Source: Thaumarchaeota archaeon S13
Lineage (GTDB): Archaea > Thermoproteota > Nitrososphaeria > Nitrososphaerales > Nitrosopumilaceae
Direction of reading: 5' to 3'
Assembly: GCA_003724275.1 (NCBI GenBank)
Contig: RHFA01000039.1
Location: 1-5,783, forward strand
DNA: 5,783 nucleotides
Shown here: in pieces, positions 1 to 4,621 of the stretch
How positions within the stretch are numbered: position 1 is the first letter of the stretch
How the letters are laid out: every line of letters begins with the position of its first letter
Notes under the pieces: generated by a model
What the model was told of the DNA's origin: nothing
Database searches by the model: none
The model's input: only the letters and a program-made list of their open reading frames with translations
Translations under genes and position numbers: made by a program

Positions 1-249
1 CTCGGCCTGGTGCGCATAGAGGCGCGTGATGCCGCGTTCGTGCAGCGCGCGCGGGGCCCTGCCCTCGTCGTGGCGCACGCAGACCTCGAGGTATGCCTCG
101 TCGTCGCCTCCGGCCGGCGAGACGAGCTCGTCTAGGCCGCACGAGTCGCACATGAACGCCGTCCCGCCGGCCGAGCGGTGGACGTCGAGCTCTGTGTCGC
201 ACGCGGGGCACGCGTATGCCAACGCCCGCGCGCGCCGGCACACGGGCAT
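1..249 (-). CDS. N-terminal part of a zinc-ribbon protein, probably an SF2 (DEAD/DEAH-type) helicase; runs off the left edge
   Basis: On the minus strand an ATG at 249 opens 83 codons with no stop before the window edge. The first 40 residues contain CPAC (residues 14-17) and CDSCG (34-38), four cysteines spaced as in a zinc ribbon. Residues 73-83 read GITRLYAHQAE. This resembles the stretch just before the Walker A motif in Hrq1/MrfA/YprA- and Lhr-type SF2 helicases, where an LYxHQ-like segment with the conserved glutamine contacts adenine. The Walker A, DEAD/DEAH and C-terminal domains would lie outside the window, so the helicase call is inferred from this motif and from the zinc ribbon. 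The frame has in-frame TAA and TAG codons at 292-297 and no earlier start codon, so ATG 249 is the first possible start. It is divergent from the TPR gene at 323, with 73 nt between the start codons. An unrelated zinc-ribbon protein remains possible. Confidence 0.72.
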   Translation of the reverse strand, partial: MPVCRRARALAYACPACDTELDVHRSAGGTAFMCDSCGLDELVSPAGGDDEAYLEVCVRHDEGRAPRALHERGITRLYAHQAE

Positions 250-260
250 ATTGGTGTGCC

Positions 261-281
261 GCGGCCCGCGGCCCGCGGCCC
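261..281. repeat. three perfect tandem copies of the heptamer GCGGCCC
   Basis: Copies lie at 261-267, 268-274 and 275-281 with no mismatch, inside the divergent intergenic region between the minus-strand gene (ATG 249) and the TPR gene (ATG 323). The repeat could be a protein-binding site, or simple slippage in GC-rich DNA. Seven-base periodicity does not fit codons, which agrees with this stretch being non-coding on both strands. Confidence 0.8.
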
Positions 282-286
282 GCCCG

Positions 287-299
287 AACGACTATTATG
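287..299 (+). promoter_or_regulatory. BRE/TATA promoter of the first TPR gene
   Basis: AACGA-CTATTATG stands out as AT-rich in a GC-rich background. The AA at 287-288 occupies the BRE position and the TATA-like core starts with T at 293. That T is exactly 30 nt before the ATG at 323, the distance expected if transcription starts at the start codon, giving a leaderless mRNA. The other two plus-strand genes in the window have the same spacing. Confidence 0.68.
292..299 (-). promoter_or_regulatory. possible TATA box for the divergent zinc-ribbon/helicase gene (same site, opposite strand)
   Basis: Read on the minus strand the same element is CATAATAG, so it is close to symmetrical. Using the 30-nt spacing of the other promoters, transcription would start near 267. 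That leaves a leader of about 18 nt, made largely of the GC heptamer repeats, before ATG 249. No other AT-rich element lies at a suitable distance. This is a weak call based on position only. Confidence 0.3.
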
Positions 300-322
300 C
301 CCCCGCCGCGCGCGCGAGGCCA

Positions 323-1408
323 ATGGCCGGAGGCGACGGTGCGGCGCAGGCGGGCGACGGCCCGGCAGGCGAGGGGCCGCGCGCGTACGGCCCGAGCCCC
401 GAGGAGGCCAGGCTCGCCCTCGAGGCGATCGACGCCGAGCTGGCCACCGACGGCGGCAACGCAGACCTCCACCTGAGGCGGGCCCATGCCCTCTGCTGGG
501 TCTCGCAGACGGGCGGGGGCGCCGGCGACCTCGAGGAGGCCGTCGCCGCGTGCGACCGCGCCGCCGAGCTCGGCGCCGGCGACGCGGCGGCCTGCTCGCA
601 GAGGGGCATGGCACTTGGCATAATGGGGCGCAACGAGGAGGCCATCGAGTCATTTGCGCGCGCGATCAGGGCAGACCCCGACAATGTCGACAACCACATC
701 GGCATGGGCGCCGCGCTGGGCTCGCTGGGCCGAGGCGAGGAGGCCGCCGAGTCTTTTGCGCGCGCGGCGCGCCTGGACCCAAAGGACGCCGAGATTCGCG
801 TCTCGCTGGCCAGGGCAGTCTCCGTGGCCGGCCGCGAGGAGGACGCGCTTGCCATCTATGCCGAGGCGATCGAGATCGACGGCGGCAACGTCGACGCGCA
901 CGCAATGCTGGGCGCCTCGCTGATGAAGCTGGGCCGCCACGAGGAGGCTCTCGCGCCGATCGCGCGCGCGATAGAGCTAGAGCCGGGCAGCGCAATGCTT
1001 CACGTGGATGACGGGTACGCCAAGCTCGCACTAGGCCGGCTGGGCGAGGCCCTAGAGTCCTTTGAGCGCGCGGCGGGCCTGGACCGCGCCTCGCGCGGCG
1101 CGCATGTCGGGCGCGCGACGGTGCTGCTCTCGATGGGCCGGAGTGCCGACGCGCTGGAGGCAATATCCGCAGTCGGCGATGCCGATGACCCCTCGGCGCA
1201 CCTTGTGCGCGCCGGAGCGCTGGGAAACCTTGGGCGCAGCGCCGAGGCCATGGATGCCCTGGACTCTGCGCTCTCGCTGGATCCCGGAAGCGACGAGCTG
1301 CGCGTCCAAAAGCTGCGGGCCATGCGCCTGCTCGGCCGAGACAGCGCCGCGCGCGAGGGCGATGACAGGCCGCCATACCCCGCAAGGGACGGCCCGTTTG
1401 AAAACTAG
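323..1408 (+). CDS. TPR-repeat protein, cytosolic, function unknown (first of two)
   Basis: This is a 361-residue protein ending in TAG. After a Gly/Ala-rich N-terminus (residues 1-25) it is almost entirely tetratricopeptide repeats. An irregular repeat with a Gly-rich insertion spans 47-87, regular 34-residue repeats start at 88, 122, 156, 190 and 224, a 32-residue repeat starts at 258, another full repeat at 290, and a partial capping repeat covers 324-343. Each has the TPR signature: small residues at positions 8 and 20, an (L/M)GRxxEA turn, and D/E-P near the end. TPR superhelices bind peptides and assemble complexes; the partner here is unknown. There is no signal peptide, membrane segment or catalytic domain. 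The last 18 residues are polar and Pro-rich and lie outside the repeats. ATG 323 is chosen because it lies 30 nt after the TATA box; upstream codons are low-complexity and overlap the promoter and the antisense gene. It resembles the TPR protein at 4622-5722. Confidence 0.88.
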   Translation: MAGGDGAAQAGDGPAGEGPRAYGPSPEEARLALEAIDAELATDGGNADLHLRRAHALCWVSQTGGGAGDLEEAVAACDRAAELGAGDAAACSQRGMALGIMGRNEEAIESFARAIRADPDNVDNHIGMGAALGSLGRGEEAAESFARAARLDPKDAEIRVSLARAVSVAGREEDALAIYAEAIEIDGGNVDAHAMLGASLMKLGRHEEALAPIARAIELEPGSAMLHVDDGYAKLALGRLGEALESFERAAGLDRASRGAHVGRATVLLSMGRSADALEAISAVGDADDPSAHLVRAGALGNLGRSAEAMDALDSALSLDPGSDELRVQKLRAMRLLGRDSAAREGDDRPPYPARDGPFEN

Positions 1409-1414
1409 GCGCGT

Positions 1415-1448
1415 GCCCGCGCGCTCCCGGGGCGAAAACGGCGCGGGC
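1415..1448 (+). other. GC-rich inverted repeat after the first TPR gene
   Basis: The arms GCCCGCGC (1415-1422) and GCGCGGGC (1441-1448) pair perfectly over 8 bp around an 18-nt loop that includes an AAAA run. It begins 7 nt after the stop codon. It could stabilise or end the mRNA, but no T-tract follows, as an archaeal intrinsic terminator would need, and such pairings arise easily at this GC content. The remainder of 1449-1511 shows nothing I recognise. Confidence 0.35.
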
Positions 1449-1511
1449 CATGGCCTGCAGGCGCGCGCGCTGCGCGGATTAGGGAGGGGTGCCCGGACTT
1501 GATCCCCGGGC

Positions 1512-1523
1512 AACGCTTTAATA
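1512..1523 (+). promoter_or_regulatory. BRE/TATA promoter of the HYR surface-protein gene
   Basis: AACGC-TTTAATA contains the only AT-rich run in the 138-nt gap between the TPR gene and the HYR gene. The AA at 1512-1513 is in the BRE position and the core starts with T at 1517. That T is exactly 30 nt before the in-frame GTG at 1547, which points to a leaderless transcript and to GTG 1547 as the start codon. Confidence 0.68.
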
Positions 1524-1531
1524 CGCGCCGC

Positions 1532-1536
1532 AGGAG
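1532..1536 (+). promoter_or_regulatory. possible Shine-Dalgarno AGGAG before GTG 1547
   Basis: AGGAG ends 10 nt before the GTG at 1547, slightly longer than usual spacing, and only 1 nt before another in-frame GTG at 1538, which is too close for ribosome binding. It would act only in a transcript that starts upstream of the TATA-predicted start at 1547, for example by read-through from the TPR gene. It may be coincidental. Confidence 0.25.
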
Positions 1537-1546
1537 CGTGCGCCCC

Positions 1547-4500
1547 GTGCAGTCAGGCGTAATCCCAGTCGCCGTCGCCCTGGCGATCGCCGTGGCGATC
1601 GCCCTTGCGGCCCCTGCCTCCGCGCAAGCGGTCACCATCACCGTGCCAGGCGACATCTCCGTCCTGGCCACGTCGCGCGCCGGCGCGACGGTAGAGTATG
1701 ATGTCACCGCGCGCGACGCCGACGGCGGCGCGCTGGTGCCCACGTGCGAGCCCGCGGCGGGAAGCGCCTTTCCGGTGGGCACCACGCGCGTAGAGTGCGG
1801 CGCGACGGACGCGGCGGGCGGCTCGGCGAGCGCCTCGTTTGCCGTGACAGTCGCGCCGTACGGCGCAATCCCGAGGCTCATCATGCCGGGGGACATTACC
1901 GTGCCGGCGGCCTCGCCGGCCGGCGCCGTGGTGGCGTATGACGTGTCTGCGCGCGATGCCGCCGGCCGGACAATCGAGGCCACGTGCAGGCCGGCGAGCG
2001 GCCTCACGTTTCCCGTCGGCGAGGTGCAGGTCAGGTGCCGCGCAGTCGACGCGGTGAGGGCCAGCGCGAGCGGATACTTTACGGTCACCGTCACGCCGTA
2101 CGTCGACACTGTGCCGCCGACGATAACGGTCCCGGCAGACATGACCGTGCCGGCGGTCTCGCCGGCCGGCGCAAACGTGGCGTATGCGGCCTCGGCTACT
2201 GACAATGTAGACGAAAGTGTCACGCCGACATGCGAGCCGCCAAGCGCAAGCGCATTCCCAGTCGGCGAGACAGAGGTGGAGTGCCGCGCGACGGACGCGG
2301 CGGGCAACTCGGCGACGGCGACATTTACGATCACGGTCTCGGCCTATGTCGACACGGTGCCGCCTGCGCTCACCGTTCCGGCCGACATGACAGTGCCGGC
2401 GACCTCGCCGCTGGGCGCCACCGTCGTGTATGATGCCCATGCGCGCGACAATGTCGACGGCGAGCTAGAGCCAGAGTGCGAGCCGCCTAGCGGCAGCACG
2501 TTCCCAGTCGGCGAGACAGAGGTAGAGTGTCACGTGACGGACGCGGCGGGCCACTCGGACACGGCGTCTTTCACGGTAACGGTATCGGCGTACGTGGACA
2601 CTGTGCCGCCGGGAATCGCCGTCCCGGAGGCCATTACCGTGCCGGCAGACTCGCCGGCCGGCGCGACAGTGGAATACGAGGCCACGGCGCGCGACATTGT
2701 CGACGGAATGATAGTGCCTATGTGCGAGCCGCCTAGCGGCAGCGCGTTCCCAGTAGGCGAGACAGAGGTGGAGTGTCAGGCTACGGACGCGGCGGGCAAC
2801 TCGTCCTCGATCTCGTTTATCATAACGGTCACGCCGTACGTCGACACGGTTCCGCCGGTGATCACCGTGCCGAACGACATTGTCGTGGCCGACGGCGCGG
2901 CAGTCTCGTATGTGGCCTCGGCGATCGACAATGTCGACGGGGACGTCACGCCGGCGTGCAGCCCGCCTAGCGGAAGCGCGTTTGGGACCGGCCAGACGCG
3001 CGTCGTCTGCCTCGCGTCTGACGCCGCGGGCAACGAGGCCATATCGGCGTTCACGGTCACCGTCACGCCGGCCGGGACGCCCCCGACGCCGCCGGCGATA
3101 ACGGTGCCCGCCGACATGGCCGTGGCGGCCACCTCGCCGTCCGGCGCAGTCGTCGCGTATGCCGCAAGCGCGCGCGACGCCGCGGGCGCGGCCGTGGCCG
3201 TCGAGTGCAGCCCCGCGAGCGGCGCGACGTTTGCCGTGGGCCATCGGACCGTCAGGTGCTCGGCGGCAGACTCGGAGGGCAACTCGGCGCGAGCGCAGTT
3301 TGCCGTGACGGTCAGGCCGTTCGAGCCGGCCCCGCAGGCCGGCGAGCGCCTATTTTTGGAGGCCTTTGACTCTGGCCTCTCGCGATGGACAGAGTCTGGC
3401 GGCCCGAACTGGCGCGCCGGCGCGCACGAGGGGCCGCGCAACCCCGACGGCACGCCGGCGTCGGCCCACGCGGCGAGCGTCGCAAAGGCAGACGACTGCG
3501 ACGCCGGCTGCACGCTAGAGATGGCCTCGCCAGTCGACCTCTCGGGGAGGACGGGCGCGACGCTTGCGCTGACAAGGTATGTCGACAGGACGCTTGATGC
3601 CGGCGAGCACCTGCGAATAGACGTCCACTCTGGCGGAGCGTGGACGACGGCGATGGAGTGGACGCACGGCGCCGGAGACGACGGCGTGTGGCACCAAGAG
3701 TCCCACGACCTCGCCGGCCACCTCTCATCAGACTTCAAGGTGAGGCTCGTGGCGACGACGAGCACTGCCGGCGAGGACGTCGCAGTCGACAACGTCGAGG
3801 TATGGGCGACGGGCGGCGCGCCGCCAGAAGATGCGGCCGCGCCCGTGATCACCGTGCCGGCGGGAGTGGCGGCGGCGGCAACGTCGGCGGCCGGCGCGGC
3901 AGTGGGGTATGCGGCAAGCGCAAGTGACGCCGTCGACGGACACATTGCGCCCGTGTGCAGGCCACAGCAGGGCTCCACGTTTACAGTCGGCGAGACGCGC
4001 GTCACGTGCACGGCGACGGACACGGCGCGCAACACGGCGCGGGCCCAGTTTACCGTGACAGTGTCGCCGTTTGTGCCGGCCCCGCAGCGCGGCAACCTCG
4101 TGTTTATGGAGGGCTTTGGCGCCGAGACGGCGCCGTGGGCAGAGTCTGGCTCGCCAAACTGGACGCTCGGGAGGCACGACGGGCCGCGCAACCCGGACGG
4201 GACGGCGACGGCGTCCTCGGACAATGACGTCGCGCGGGCCGACAGGTGTGACGCGGACTGCACGCTGACGCTGCTGCGCACAGTCGACCTCTCGGGGAGG
4301 ACGGGCGCGACGATGTCGCTCTCGAGGTACGTCGACAGGGCCCTTGACGCCGGCGAGTACCTCAAGGTCGAGGTCCACTCGGACGGCGCGTGGACGACGG
4401 CGATGGCGTGGACGCACGGGTCCGGCGATGACGGGCAGTGGCGCCACGTGTCCCATGACCTCGCCGGCCACCTTTCATCTGACTTCAAGGTGAGGCTCGT

Positions 4501-4567
4501 CGCGAGGGCAAGCTCTGTAGGCGAGGACGTCGCCGTCGACGACCTGGCCGTCTGGGCGACCGGCTAG
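1547..4567 (+). CDS. secreted HYR-repeat protein with two beta-rich (MAM/jelly-roll-like) modules
   Basis: This is a 1006-residue exported protein. Residues 1-28 form a signal peptide: a long Ala/Val/Ile-rich hydrophobic core and an ASAQA cleavage region. Seven HYR domains (Ig-like beta-sandwiches typical of extracellular adhesion proteins) follow at 29-106, 107-188, 189-270, 271-352, 353-434, 435-514 and 515-600. Then come a beta-rich module A (601-757), HYR8 (758-850) and a second module A (851-1006). HYR domains show the xITVPAD start, a DNVDG-type loop in the best copies, two cysteines 14-16 residues apart around FPVGETEV, a TDAAGN turn and a closing TVTVxPY strand. Module A has Trp-rich strands, GPRNPDGT, a CDAxC pair and a final EDVAVD-strand; it looks like MAM/ConA-like domains of archaeal surface proteins, a recall-based match. 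There is no C-terminal membrane helix or sorting signal. GTG 1547 fits the promoter but leaves an n-region with no Arg/Lys; GTG 1538 (adds one Arg) or TTG 1499 (adds RRR, but lies upstream of the TATA box) are alternatives. The role is probably cell-surface adhesion or S-layer association. Confidence 0.9.
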   Translation: MQSGVIPVAVALAIAVAIALAAPASAQAVTITVPGDISVLATSRAGATVEYDVTARDADGGALVPTCEPAAGSAFPVGTTRVECGATDAAGGSASASFAVTVAPYGAIPRLIMPGDITVPAASPAGAVVAYDVSARDAAGRTIEATCRPASGLTFPVGEVQVRCRAVDAVRASASGYFTVTVTPYVDTVPPTITVPADMTVPAVSPAGANVAYAASATDNVDESVTPTCEPPSASAFPVGETEVECRATDAAGNSATATFTITVSAYVDTVPPALTVPADMTVPATSPLGATVVYDAHARDNVDGELEPECEPPSGSTFPVGETEVECHVTDAAGHSDTASFTVTVSAYVDTVPPGIAVPEAITVPADSPAGATVEYEATARDIVDGMIVPMCEPPSGSAFPVGETEVECQATDAAGNSSSISFIITVTPYVDTVPPVITVPNDIVVADGAAVSYVASAIDNVDGDVTPACSPPSGSAFGTGQTRVVCLASDAAGNEAISAFTVTVTPAGTPPTPPAITVPADMAVAATSPSGAVVAYAASARDAAGAAVAVECSPASGATFAVGHRTVRCSAADSEGNSARAQFAVTVRPFEPAPQAGERLFLEAFDSGLSRWTESGGPNWRAGAHEGPRNPDGTPASAHAASVAKADDCDAGCTLEMASPVDLSGRTGATLALTRYVDRTLDAGEHLRIDVHSGGAWTTAMEWTHGAGDDGVWHQESHDLAGHLSSDFKVRLVATTSTAGEDVAVDNVEVWATGGAPPEDAAAPVITVPAGVAAAATSAAGAAVGYAASASDAVDGHIAPVCRPQQGSTFTVGETRVTCTATDTARNTARAQFTVTVSPFVPAPQRGNLVFMEGFGAETAPWAESGSPNWTLGRHDGPRNPDGTATASSDNDVARADRCDADCTLTLLRTVDLSGRTGATMSLSRYVDRALDAGEYLKVEVHSDGAWTTAMAWTHGSGDDGQWRHVSHDLAGHLSSDFKVRLVARASSVGEDVAVDDLAVWATG
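1865..2848 (+). repeat. four consecutive 246-bp HYR units in exact register
   Basis: HYR domains 2 to 5 are each exactly 82 codons, so the DNA repeats with a strict 246-bp period. The segment CCCAGTCGGCGAGACAGAGG recurs at 2257 and 2503, and at 2749 with one change. The domain-joining Y-V-D-T-V-P-P codons recur near 2100, 2346, 2592 and 2838. Units 3 to 5 are the most alike and share the C-E-P-P...F-P-V-G-E-T-E-V-E-C block. Unit 1 (78 codons) and units 6 and 7 (80 and 86 codons) are more diverged. This is the pattern left by unequal crossover or gene conversion in the middle of an array. Confidence 0.85.
3089..4564 (+). repeat. duplicated HYR + module A unit
   Basis: HYR7 with module A (3089-3817) and HYR8 with module A (3818-4564) form a two-domain direct duplication of 243 and 249 codons. 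By hand alignment the two A modules match at about 102 of 156 positions (about 65%), without gaps. The linker before each is also shared: P-F-x-P-A-P-Q-x-G. Stretches are near-identical at DNA level, for example at 3533-3562 and 4284-4313 (V-D-L-S-G-R-T-G-A-T) and near 3709-3750 and 4459-4500 (D-L-A-G-H-L-S-S-D-F-K-V-R-L-V). The two HYR domains are less alike than the two A modules. Confidence 0.85.
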
Positions 4568-4569
4568 GG

Positions 4570-4582
4570 GGGCCGCAGGCCC
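4570..4582 (+). other. short hairpin between the HYR gene and the second TPR gene
   Basis: GGGCC (4570-4574) and GGCCC (4578-4582) pair over 5 bp around a GCA loop. It begins 3 nt after the HYR stop codon and ends just before the next promoter. No T-tract follows directly, although the AT-rich promoter box lies 9 nt downstream. Chance pairing is plausible. Confidence 0.25.
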
Positions 4583-4587
4583 GCCTC

Positions 4588-4598
4588 AAGCTATTTTA
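4588..4598 (+). promoter_or_regulatory. BRE/TATA promoter of the second TPR gene
   Basis: AAGC-CTATTTTA-like DNA (AAGCTATTTTA) has AA at 4588-4589 in the BRE position and a core starting with T at 4592. This lies 30 nt before the GTG at 4622, matching the spacing at the other two genes. The ATG at 4598 overlaps the TATA core, so a transcript from this promoter cannot use it. Confidence 0.65.
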
Positions 4599-4621
4599 TG
4601 TGCCATGAGCGCGCCCCGCGC

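Noticed and set aside
26..322. Upstream extension of the first TPR ORF to an ATG at 26
   Set aside because: The extra 99 codons are low-complexity, overlap the antisense zinc-ribbon gene, and cross the GC heptamer repeats and the TATA box. ATG 323 fits the promoter spacing and the start of protein-like sequence.
178..1011. 277-codon plus-strand open frame overlapping the first TPR gene in another frame
   Set aside because: The translation is Arg/Gly-rich low complexity, typical of a wrong frame in GC-rich DNA, while the correct frame shows 34-residue repeats.
1405..2334. 309-codon minus-strand open frame over the start of the HYR gene
   Set aside because: Its repeats are the antisense image of the HYR units, and it also covers the promoter and intergenic gap. 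No recognisable domain.
1631..3088. Possible CRISPR array because of regular repetition
   Set aside because: The 246-bp period equals 82 codons and the repeats encode HYR domains without spacers.
2776..4488. 570-codon open frame antisense to the HYR gene
   Set aside because: High GC at third codon positions suppresses stops on the opposite strand. Its translation only mirrors the HYR and module A repeats, with no independent motif or promoter.
4570..4600. Hairpin plus AT-rich run as an intrinsic terminator of the HYR gene
   Set aside because: The AT-rich run fits better as the TATA box of the next gene (30 nt before GTG 4622), the stem is only 5 bp, and the two are separated by 9 nt.
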